Origin: Desulfogranum mediterraneum DSM 13871
GTDB taxonomy: Bacteria; Desulfobacterota; Desulfobulbia; Desulfobulbales; Desulfobulbaceae
Length of the DNA: 64,000 nt
NCBI RefSeq assembly: GCF_000429965.1
Contig: NZ_AUCW01000015.1
Span: forward strand, 1 to 64,000
Reading direction: 5' to 3'
The position numbers and the translations under genes are program-made. Shown one piece after another: positions 35,997 to 43,749 of this stretch. The notes under the pieces are model-generated. The model did not search any database. It was not told the origin of the DNA and was given only the letters and a program-made list of their open reading frames with translations. The number at the start of each line of letters is the position of its first letter. Position 1 is the stretch's first letter.

Positions 35997-38185
35997 GTAC
36001 GACCAGGATCTACATCAACGGCCTGGGCATCATCTCTGGACTGGGTAAAGGCCTGGCAGCCACCGAGCAGGCCCTGCGCGAAAACCGTTCCGCCCTTGCC
36101 CCCCTGAGCCTCTTTTCCCTGCTCCGGGGAGAGCCGCTGCCGGTGGGTCAGGTCGAGCTCGCCCCGGAGTCAGCGACCATGCCCCGCACCCATCAGCTGG
36201 CCGTAGCGGCAGGCAGGCAGGCCATGGCAGGCTGCAGCCATCCACCGGGCGCCATTATCCTGGGCACCACCACCGGCGGCATCCTGACCACGGAACAGCT
36301 CCTGGCCGAGCAGGAAGAGCGGCCCCACTGCTACCGCTATCACGGGCTCCACTCCGTGGCCCAGGCCCTGGCTGAGAGCGTAGGCTGCACGGGTCCGGCC
36401 CTGGTTGTTTCCACGGCCTGTTCCTCCGGGGCCGTGGCCCTGGCCCTGGCACGGGAGATGCTCCTGGCAGGAGAGGTGGACTCGGTCCTGGCAGGCGGGG
36501 TGGACTCGCTCTCCCGCCTCACCTACTTCGGTTTCCACGCCCTCCAGCTGGTGGACCGGCAGGGCTGTCGCCCCCTGGACAGGGAGCGCCAGGGCATGGC
36601 CGTGGCCGAGGGCGCCGGCCTGCTCCTCTTGAGCCGCAGGCCGGGCGAAAACTGCACCAGCCAACTGCTGGGGGCCGGACTCTCCTGCGATGCCTATCAC
36701 CCTGCAGCGCCCCACCCCGAGGGCGACGGGGCGCTCCGGGCCATGGAACAGGCCCTGGCCGACGGTGGCCTCACACCGGCAGAGGTCGACTACATCAACC
36801 TCCACGGTACCGGCACCCCGGACAACGACCGGGCCGAGGCCCGGGCCATCCGCCGGCTGTTTCAGCCGCTGCCGCCCCTCTCCTCCATCAAGGGCGCCAC
36901 CGGCCACAGCCTGGCAGCGGCCGGGGCCATCGAGGCGGTGATTGCCAGCCTGCTGATCTCCCGTGGGCTGCTGCCGGCCAACACCGGCCTGGAGCAGCTG
37001 GACCCGGAGCTCGGCCTCAAGCCGATTACCAGGCCGGAGGAGAGAGCAGTCCGCACCGTGCTCTCCAACTCCTTTGGCTTTGGCGGCAACAACGGTTCCC
37101 TGCTCATCGCCGAGCGGTGCTACTCCCCCGGGCCCCGGGCCCAGGTCGACTGCAAGCCTGGCCCCCCGGGCCTGGCCATCCATGGCTTTGCGGCCATCAG
37201 CGGTGCCGGCAACAGCGAGGCGACCCTGGAACGGCTCCGCCGGGGTGAGTCGGTGGCCGGCATGGCCTCGGCTGCGACCATCAGCGCGGGGCTCTCCCCC
37301 AGGCTGACCCGACGGCTCAAACGGTTGGCCCAGATGAGCCTCTCCCTGGCTGCAGCCGCCCGGAAAGCAGGGACCGACGCCCCCGGGATCGGGAACGTCT
37401 TCATGGGCACCAGCTGGGGCGCCCTCTCCGAAACCTTTGATTTCCTCCACCGCCTCAGGACCACGGAGGAGCAGTTTCCCAGCCCCACCGACTTTGTCGG
37501 CTCGGTCCATAACGGCCCTGCCGGCCAGGTGGCCCTGCTCCTGGGGGCCACCGGTGCCAACATCACCACCAGCGGCGGCGATTACTCCTTTGAGCAGGCC
37601 CTGCTGAGCGCCCAACTGATGAGGTGCAGGAGCGCACGACCGACCCTGCTCATGGGGGTCGACGAAGCCCAGCCCGACCTCTCACCCCTGCTGGATCCCT
37701 CCTGTACGACAGCATACCAGGCAGCAGACCGGGCAGCCGACGGCGGCGCGGCCCTCCTGGTCAGCCGGGAGCTCGAGGGGGCCTGCTGCCGCATCTGCCT
37801 GCCCTTTTATCAGCAAGACAGCGGCCCGGAGACCATGGCAGCCCTGGTGAGGGCCCTCAAGCTGGGGCCCGGCCGGAGCCAGCCCTACGGGCTGATCCTG
37901 GTGGGCATTCCTGCAGCCAGGCGGGATCTGGGCCAGGAACAACTGAGGGCCTTCCAGGCCCTGAGCCGCTCCAAGGCGCCCACCGTCGACTACCGCAGGC
38001 TCAGCGGTGAATTCGGCACCGCCTCGGCCCTGGCCGCGACCCTGGCCGCCGCCCTCTGTCAGGCCGGCCGCATCCCGGCAGGCTTGAGCGGGGGCCGGGA
38101 GCTCCGCCTGGAAGGCGAAGGCCGACGGATCCTGATCCTGGGCCTGGGCGATTGCCTCACGGCCATGGAACTGCAGCGACCATGA
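35993..38185 (+). CDS. Ketosynthase fused to chain-length-factor-like domain (KS 2-CLF)
   Basis: This 730-residue protein starts at a TTG overlapping the ACP stop; no ATG lies near. Residues about 1-380 form a complete ketosynthase: Cys143 in STACSSGAVA, His in HGTGTPDND and His in KGATGHSLAAAG. From about residue 395 a second ketosynthase-like N-terminal domain follows. There the segment ITTSGGDYSFEQALLSA replaces the catalytic cysteine (Asp by alignment), and the histidine motifs are absent. This matches the PF13723-type chain-length-factor role seen as separate proteins in type II systems. A KS-CLF fusion fixes their stoichiometry. Confidence 0.88.
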   Translation: MSTTRIYINGLGIISGLGKGLAATEQALRENRSALAPLSLFSLLRGEPLPVGQVELAPESATMPRTHQLAVAAGRQAMAGCSHPPGAIILGTTTGGILTTEQLLAEQEERPHCYRYHGLHSVAQALAESVGCTGPALVVSTACSSGAVALALAREMLLAGEVDSVLAGGVDSLSRLTYFGFHALQLVDRQGCRPLDRERQGMAVAEGAGLLLLSRRPGENCTSQLLGAGLSCDAYHPAAPHPEGDGALRAMEQALADGGLTPAEVDYINLHGTGTPDNDRAEARAIRRLFQPLPPLSSIKGATGHSLAAAGAIEAVIASLLISRGLLPANTGLEQLDPELGLKPITRPEERAVRTVLSNSFGFGGNNGSLLIAERCYSPGPRAQVDCKPGPPGLAIHGFAAISGAGNSEATLERLRRGESVAGMASAATISAGLSPRLTRRLKRLAQMSLSLAAAARKAGTDAPGIGNVFMGTSWGALSETFDFLHRLRTTEEQFPSPTDFVGSVHNGPAGQVALLLGATGANITTSGGDYSFEQALLSAQLMRCRSARPTLLMGVDEAQPDLSPLLDPSCTTAYQAADRAADGGAALLVSRELEGACCRICLPFYQQDSGPETMAALVRALKLGPGRSQPYGLILVGIPAARRDLGQEQLRAFQALSRSKAPTVDYRRLSGEFGTASALAATLAAALCQAGRIPAGLSGGRELRLEGEGRRILILGLGDCLTAMELQRP

Positions 38186-39534
38186 GGATCCTGCTGATTT
38201 CCCCCAACACCCTGCGCGAGCCCTACCCGGTCTACCCCCTTGGTCTCGACTATGTGGCAGGCTCCGTTGCAGCCCGCCACCAGGTGCGGATCGCGGATCT
38301 CAACACCATGGACCTGGCCGACCTGGCCCGGCTGGTGGCCGAGTTTTCACCGACCCTGATCGGCATCTCCTGCCGCAACATCGACAACACCGAGGCAGCG
38401 ACCAGCCGCTCCTTTATCCGGGAGTACCAGCAGCTGGTCAGCTGGCTCAGAGCCCGCTCCCGGGCCCTGGTCGTCTGCGGCGGCGCCGGCTTCACCATCA
38501 TGCCCCGGGCCATCCTGGCCGCCGTGGGCGCGGACCTGGGACTGGTGGGCGAGGGAGAACGCTTCGGCCTCCTGGCCGATGCCCTGGACCAGGAGCAGGA
38601 CCCCTGCCTGATCCCGGGAGTGATCACCCCGGACTCCCCGGCAGCCCCCCCCCTGCCCCCCCCCTGGACCGGCCCGCAACGACGCGACTTCCGGGACGAT
38701 GCCGCCCATAAGCGCTTCTACCTGGAGCACGGCGGCATGCTCAGCCTGCAGAGTAAACGGGGCTGCTCGTTTCGCTGCATCTACTGCCCCTATCCCCGGA
38801 TCGAGGGCCGGCAGCACCGCCTGATCGACCCGGAGGAGGTGGCCCGGATGGCGCTGAAGCTGGAGGCAGCCGGGGCCAGTTATTTTTTTATCACCGACTC
38901 GGCCTTTAACTCGGATGTCCCCCACTCTCTGGCCGTGGCCCGGGCCTTTACGGCGGCCGGGGTCTCCATCCCCTGGGGCGCCTTCTTTGCGCCGGTGAAG
39001 CTGCCGCCGGAGTACTTTTCCACCATGGCCGAAGCCGGTCTTCGCCATGTGGAATTCGGCACCGAGGCCCTGGCAGACCCCATGCTCGAGAGCTACCGCA
39101 AACCCTTTCGGGTCCGGGAGGTCTTCACGGCCCACCGGCAGGCCCTGGAGGCCGGTCTCCATACCGCCCACTACCTGCTCCTGGGCGGTCCGGGCGAGTC
39201 CCGGGCCACGGTGAGCGCCACCCTGGAACAGATGGAACGACTCACCCGGACCGTGCTCTTCTGCTTCATCGGCATCCGCGTCTATCCGGGTACCGGCCTC
39301 TACCGGATCGCCCTAGAACAGGGCAGGATCGGCCCGGACACCGACCTGCTCAAGCCTGTCTTCTACCAGGCCGAGGGGATCGATCAAGCCGGCATCGAGG
39401 CCATGGTCCGAGAGCGGGCAGGCCAGCGAATCAACTGGGTGGTCGGCTCCGGCGGCAGCGGGGGCGCAGACACCGTCCGAAAGCTGCATCAACGGGGATA
39501 CAGCGGACCGCTCTGGGAGTTTCTGATTCGCTGA
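38182..39534 (+). CDS. B12-binding radical SAM protein, lipid-biosynthesis type (cluster rSAM 4)
   Basis: The start at 38182 overlaps the ketosynthase stop (ATGA) and gives 450 residues. The N-terminus (LLISPNTLREPYPVYPLGLD, VCGGAGFTIMP, LVGEGE) is a cobalamin-binding-like domain. The radical-SAM core has SKRGCSFRCIYCPYP. I associate this form with proteins annotated as lipid-biosynthesis B12/radical-SAM. The later LRHVEFGTEALAD and LLLGGPGESRATV segments are typical. It may methylate, dehydrogenate or couple carbons of the ACP-bound chain; the reaction is unknown. Confidence 0.85.
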   Translation: MRILLISPNTLREPYPVYPLGLDYVAGSVAARHQVRIADLNTMDLADLARLVAEFSPTLIGISCRNIDNTEAATSRSFIREYQQLVSWLRARSRALVVCGGAGFTIMPRAILAAVGADLGLVGEGERFGLLADALDQEQDPCLIPGVITPDSPAAPPLPPPWTGPQRRDFRDDAAHKRFYLEHGGMLSLQSKRGCSFRCIYCPYPRIEGRQHRLIDPEEVARMALKLEAAGASYFFITDSAFNSDVPHSLAVARAFTAAGVSIPWGAFFAPVKLPPEYFSTMAEAGLRHVEFGTEALADPMLESYRKPFRVREVFTAHRQALEAGLHTAHYLLLGGPGESRATVSATLEQMERLTRTVLFCFIGIRVYPGTGLYRIALEQGRIGPDTDLLKPVFYQAEGIDQAGIEAMVRERAGQRINWVVGSGGSGGADTVRKLHQRGYSGPLWEFLIR

Positions 39535-39650
39535 ACCGACCACCGGGAGAGCCCTCGCCAGACCGAAACAGGACCTGACAACAGAGCCGTCCAACCAAGG
39601 CGTTGCAAAGATCCGCACCTAAAGATCCACAGCTGCCACCGGCTTAGCGG

Positions 39651-39679
39651 TTGAGATATTTTCAGCCAGGTGGTATAAG
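39651..39679 (+). promoter_or_regulatory. Promoter for the second plus-strand unit of the cluster
   Basis: TTGAGA (39651-39656) is followed by a 17-bp spacer and TATAAG (39674-39679), each a 5-of-6 match, with a TGG extension before the -10. It lies about 115 bp before the ApeI-like gene, in the only sizeable gap (39535-39795) of the plus-strand arm. Genes from 39796 to 46315 therefore probably form their own transcript. Confidence 0.65.
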
Positions 39680-39795
39680 CAATCTTTTTGGTCCATTCCC
39701 TGCTTTTTTATAGATGAACAGGGATCAGGCGACAACACCAAGAAGCTACAGCCGAGACCGATAAGCAGAGCAAGCGCTTTTTTTCAGCGACGAAC

Positions 39796-40122
39796 ATGGA
39801 CCCAATCACCACCACAGCATCGGTGCGCATCGATGCCGGTTCCCCCTGGTTTTCCGGACATTTCCCCGACGACCCCATCCTCCCCGGTATTGCCCAGCTG
39901 AAGATGGTCGCCGATCTCCTTGGCCGGACAACAGCGGCCCGGGTGGATGTGCTGGGCCTTAGCCGGATCAAGTTCCGCAAGATCGTCCGTCCCGGTGAAC
40001 AACTCGATATTGAGGTGAGCTGCACCCCGCAAAGCGACCAGTGCCAGTTCAAAATCACCTGTGGAGACCAGGAAGTCTGCTCCGGCAGGATGACGGTTTC
40101 CCCCCCTGCAACCCCCGAATAA
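39796..40122 (+). CDS. ApeI-like FabZ hot-dog dehydratase subunit
   Basis: This 108-residue single hot-dog protein has GHFPDDPILPGIAQLKMVADLLG, matching the FabZ active-site loop with its histidine. The position of the catalytic glutamate (EAMAQ in FabZ) is Lys-Met-Val here. Alone it should lack half of the FabZ site; the ApeP-like protein at 35083 has the glutamate but no histidine. In FabZ, active sites form across the dimer interface, so a heterodimer would rebuild one site. It is the first gene after the internal promoter, 4 bp before ACP 3. Confidence 0.82.
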   Translation: MDPITTTASVRIDAGSPWFSGHFPDDPILPGIAQLKMVADLLGRTTAARVDVLGLSRIKFRKIVRPGEQLDIEVSCTPQSDQCQFKITCGDQEVCSGRMTVSPPATPE

Positions 40123-40126
40123 TTCC

Positions 40127-40393
40127 ATGCCACAGACCATAGACCAGACCATCATCCGCATTGCCGAGATCATCATCAACGAGCTGAAGCTCGAAGATGT
40201 CACCCCTGAGACCTTTGACCCTGACCTGGACCTGATCGACGAGGTCGGGATCGACTCCATGGACCTGGCCACCATCGCCCTGGTCCTCAGGGATGAGTTC
40301 GGCATCCGGATCGACGAAGACGACTACCCCACCCTGACCTCGGTTCGGATCATCAGCCACTACATCAACGACAAGCTCAACAGCGACGAATAG
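40127..40393 (+). CDS. Acyl carrier protein (ACP 3)
   Basis: This 88-residue acidic protein carries the phosphopantetheine motif VGIDSMDLATIAL (Ser near 44). It follows the ApeI-like gene by 4 bp and directly precedes two radical-SAM genes, the next start being adjacent to its stop. That order suggests it presents the acyl chain to those enzymes, but this is inference. Confidence 0.93.
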   Translation: MPQTIDQTIIRIAEIIINELKLEDVTPETFDPDLDLIDEVGIDSMDLATIALVLRDEFGIRIDEDDYPTLTSVRIISHYINDKLNSDE

Positions 40394-41458
40394 ATGACCG
40401 CCCCCCAACCGGAATACAAATTTGCCGAGATCATCGCCGATCCGCTGATCCGCGAGCGCTGGGAAAAGGTGCGCCAATACTTCTTCCTGCGCGAATCAAC
40501 CTATGACATGACCAACCGCTGCAATATCCGCTGTGAGGGCTGCTACTATTTCAGCGGTGAAAAGCAGTTTGCCCGGGAGAACCGCAGTCAGGCCGACTGG
40601 AGAACCTTGCTGGAGGGCGAAAAACAGCGGGGGATCACCTTTGTGGTCCTGGCCGGTGCCGAGCCTTCGCTGGTGCCGGAGCTCTGTGCGGTCTGTCACC
40701 AGGTCATCCCCCTGGGCGCCATTGCCACCAACGGTATCAGGCCCATCCCCCGGGAGATCGACTACCGGATCCACATCTCGGTCTGGGGCAATGACCGGAG
40801 CAGCGAGCGGATCCGCAAGGCCCCGGACATGCTGGTCCGTCAGCTGGTCAACTATCGCGAAGATCCCAGGGCGCTCTTTGTCTACACCTTTACCCCGGAT
40901 AACATCGGCGAGGCCCGGGAGGTCAGCCGGATCCTGGCCGACAACGGCCAGCAGCTCACCTTTAACATGTTCTCCGCCCCGGTCGGCTACAGCGGTCCCC
41001 TCCGCCACAGCAGGGAGAGCCTCCTCCGGACCAGGGAGATGATGAGCGAGCTCCTGGAGGAATATCCCCAAAACGTGCTCTTCTCGCCCTACAACATCGT
41101 GGCCCACACCGCAGAGCAGAGCCTTCATCAGCTCTTCAGCTGCTCCTATCCGCGCCAGAACCCCTCCGCTGCCATCGGCCTGGGCAAGAGCTTCCGCCAG
41201 TACCGGACCGACCTCCAGTGGGACCGCCAGGCTGCCTGCTGCGTGCCGGACACCGACTGCAGCGACTGCCGTCACTATGCCGCGGGCAGTGCCGTGGTCA
41301 CGGCCAGGATGTACCGTCACGCCACCGATCCGGTCACCTTTAGCGCCTGGCTCGACTATATGGATACCTACCTGGCGGTCTGGGTCACAGGCTACCCCAA
41401 GGGAGCGACCCTCTGCCCCACCTATATCAATCCGCCTGCAGGCAAGGAGCGCCCATGA
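40394..41458 (+). CDS. Radical SAM protein, paralogue A (cluster rSAM 5)
   Basis: This 354-residue protein has the cluster motif TNRCNIRCEGCYYFSGE near residues 40-56 and no B12 domain. It aligns along its length with the next gene product: the N-terminal TNRCN region, ATNGI, HISVWGND and a C-terminal cysteine group CCVPDTDCSDCRHYAAGSA. The latter could bind a second iron-sulfur cluster. It sits directly after ACP 3. The substrate is unknown; tailoring of the ACP-bound chain is the contextual guess. Confidence 0.83.
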   Translation: MTAPQPEYKFAEIIADPLIRERWEKVRQYFFLRESTYDMTNRCNIRCEGCYYFSGEKQFARENRSQADWRTLLEGEKQRGITFVVLAGAEPSLVPELCAVCHQVIPLGAIATNGIRPIPREIDYRIHISVWGNDRSSERIRKAPDMLVRQLVNYREDPRALFVYTFTPDNIGEAREVSRILADNGQQLTFNMFSAPVGYSGPLRHSRESLLRTREMMSELLEEYPQNVLFSPYNIVAHTAEQSLHQLFSCSYPRQNPSAAIGLGKSFRQYRTDLQWDRQAACCVPDTDCSDCRHYAAGSAVVTARMYRHATDPVTFSAWLDYMDTYLAVWVTGYPKGATLCPTYINPPAGKERP

Positions 41459-42453
41459 TAACCGTCAGCTCCCTTCTCGACGATCACTGGTACGCACGCT
41501 ATAAGAAAATCTCCAAGCTCAACATCCGCAGCTCCATCTACGATGTGACCAACCGCTGCAACCTGCGCTGCAAGGGCTGTTTCTTCTTCTCCTCCGGTGA
41601 GGACGAGGCCGCCGCCGAAGAGCATGACCTGGGCCGCTGGCAGGCCTTTATCGATGATGAGACCAGGCGGGGGGTGAACCTGGCCATCCTCATCGGCGGA
41701 GAACCCACCCTCTGCCTGGACCGGGTGGAGGCCTTCTATCGGCGTCTGCCCACCTTCTGCGCCACCAACGGCCTGATCAAGGTACCCAGGGAGCGCTTCC
41801 CGGATATGATGGTCGGCCTCTCCCTCTGGGGTGATGAGGAGGATGAAAAGACCCTCCGGGGCAAGGACACCTTCAAGATCTCCAGCGCCAACTACCAGGG
41901 AGATCCCCACGCCTACTACCTCTACACCATCACCCCCAGACAGCTGGGCAAGACCGAAAAGATCATCCAGAAGATCCGAGACGTGGGACTCAAGGTCCAC
42001 ATGCAGCTGCTCTCCAACGACGAGGAGGTGGACGGCTTTTCCTGGCAAGCCGAAGAGTTGGTCGCGGTGCGGGCAGAGATGGACACCATGCTGGATCGCT
42101 ATCCCGAGACCGTGATCTCCTCCAGGTACTACCACGAGGTGATCACCACCGGCAGGATGCTGGGCAGACAGTTCGGCTGGCAGGAGTGCCCCTCGGTGAC
42201 CGAGCCCCTGGACCGTCGGCAGCCGCGGCCCAAACGACTGACCAACTTCATCCGCTGGTCCTCGGACCTGCACACCATGCACCGCTGCTGTACCTCAGAG
42301 ACCCGTGACTGCTCCACCTGTAAGGACGGGGCCGCCCACATGAGCTGGGTGATGGTCAACAAGCGGGACCATATCCGGACGAGCCGGGATCTCCAGAACT
42401 GGATCGAGGTCTACGAGATGTTTGCCAAGCTCTATCAGTTCATCCCCTGGTAG
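41455..42453 (+). CDS. Radical SAM protein, paralogue B (cluster rSAM 6)
   Basis: This 332-residue protein overlaps the previous gene (ATGA) and is its paralogue, with TNRCNLRCKGCFFFSSGE, LIGGEPTLC, ATNGL, GLSLWGDE and a C-terminal CCTSETRDCSTCKDGAA cysteine group. Tandem duplication with divergence suggests two related radical steps or a heteromeric enzyme. No B12-binding region is seen. Specific function unknown. Confidence 0.83.
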   Translation: MITVSSLLDDHWYARYKKISKLNIRSSIYDVTNRCNLRCKGCFFFSSGEDEAAAEEHDLGRWQAFIDDETRRGVNLAILIGGEPTLCLDRVEAFYRRLPTFCATNGLIKVPRERFPDMMVGLSLWGDEEDEKTLRGKDTFKISSANYQGDPHAYYLYTITPRQLGKTEKIIQKIRDVGLKVHMQLLSNDEEVDGFSWQAEELVAVRAEMDTMLDRYPETVISSRYYHEVITTGRMLGRQFGWQECPSVTEPLDRRQPRPKRLTNFIRWSSDLHTMHRCCTSETRDCSTCKDGAAHMSWVMVNKRDHIRTSRDLQNWIEVYEMFAKLYQFIPW

Positions 42454-42469
42454 GTCTGCGGCAGCCCCC

Positions 42470-43732
42470 ATGGAGGACACCACCCCGGTTATTCTCGGCT
42501 ACGATGCCGTCTCCCCCCTGGGACTGGAGCTTGAAGAGCAGTGGCAGCGCGCCCTGGCAGGCGAGAGCGGCATCGGTCCCTTAAGCCGTTTTCCCCTGCC
42601 CCCCGAGTTCCCGGTGCGCGTTGCCGGCCAGGTGGAGGAACTTAGCGCTGAACTCTCAACCAGCGACTATCCCTTTCTCAGCCCCCGGCACCGGGCGGCC
42701 TGGAGCTCTCCGATCTTTCCCTATGCCCTGCTCTCGGTGAGCCGGGCGCTCAGGCGAGCCGGGCTCGCCATCACCCCGGAGCTGGCCCCCCGCACCGCAG
42801 TCACCTACAGCTCGGCCATCGGCGGCCTGGACGCCGTCCTGAACGCCGACCGAAGGCTCCAGGCCGACAACCGCCTGCCCCCGCCCTACACCAACCCCAA
42901 TGCCTGCATCAACATGGTGGGTGGCAAGATCGCCATGGAGACCGGGGCCCAGGGGCCCATCACCTCCACCATCACCGCCTGTGCCACCGGCCTGAGCTCC
43001 CTGCTGATGGGGGCCATGTTCCTGGCCCAGGGCCGGGCAGACCTGGTCATCTGCGGGGCCGTGGACTTTGCCCTGGTGGAACCCATTGTGGCCGGTTTTG
43101 CCACCATGAACGGCAGCTACTCACCCAAGCCGGGTCAGGAAGAGGAGGCGCCCCAGCGGGCCAGTCGCCCCTTTTCCCTGGATCGCCGGGGCTTTGTCAT
43201 CTCCGAGGGTGCCGGCGCCCTGATCCTGGCCTCCCGGGCCTTTGCCCGGGCCCACGGCCTGAGCTACCATACCCGGCTGGCAGGCTGGTCCATGACCTCG
43301 GATGCCCACCACTTTGTGGCCCCCCACCTCCCCACCATCCAGCGCTGCATGGCCCAGGCCCTGGCCGACGCCGGACTTGAGCCTGCAGATATCGCCGCCA
43401 TCAACGCCCATGCCGCCTCCACCCGGGTGGGTGATCAGGTGGAGTACGAGGCCCTGCGCTCGCTCTTTGCCGGGCAGCTGCCCCCGGTCTGTGCCAACAA
43501 GTCCCTGATCGGTCATGCCATGGGCGCCTCCAGTGCCATCGAGACCATCTTCGCCCTCCTGGGAATGCGCGACCAGCTCCTCCCCCCCACCATCAACCAT
43601 ACCCCTGACCCGGCCCTGGAGCTGGACTGTGTGAGCGAGGGTAAACGCGCCCTGGACCAGGAGTTTGTCCTCAAGAATGCCTTTGGCTTTGGCGGCTGTA
43701 ACGCCTGTGCCGTGTTTCAACATGTACTCTAA
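42470..43732 (+). CDS. Beta-ketoacyl-ACP synthase (KS 3)
   Basis: Starting at ATG 42470, 16 bp after the radical-SAM stop, gives 420 residues. The catalytic triad is complete: Cys171 in TITACATGLSS, His in NAHAASTRVGD and His in NKSLIGHAMGASS. The N-terminal 80 residues are diverged from housekeeping FabF. It is followed 17 bp later by another complete ketosynthase, so the pair is not a classical KS/CLF pair with one dead partner. Confidence 0.9.
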   Translation: MEDTTPVILGYDAVSPLGLELEEQWQRALAGESGIGPLSRFPLPPEFPVRVAGQVEELSAELSTSDYPFLSPRHRAAWSSPIFPYALLSVSRALRRAGLAITPELAPRTAVTYSSAIGGLDAVLNADRRLQADNRLPPPYTNPNACINMVGGKIAMETGAQGPITSTITACATGLSSLLMGAMFLAQGRADLVICGAVDFALVEPIVAGFATMNGSYSPKPGQEEEAPQRASRPFSLDRRGFVISEGAGALILASRAFARAHGLSYHTRLAGWSMTSDAHHFVAPHLPTIQRCMAQALADAGLEPADIAAINAHAASTRVGDQVEYEALRSLFAGQLPPVCANKSLIGHAMGASSAIETIFALLGMRDQLLPPTINHTPDPALELDCVSEGKRALDQEFVLKNAFGFGGCNACAVFQHVL

Positions 43733-43749
43733 GCAGATGTAACAGATTT

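Noticed and set aside
36170-37615. 481-codon minus-strand frame opposite the KS-CLF fusion
   Set aside because: Shadow of the ketosynthase gene, with no motifs and biased composition; the plus-strand gene has a complete catalytic triad.
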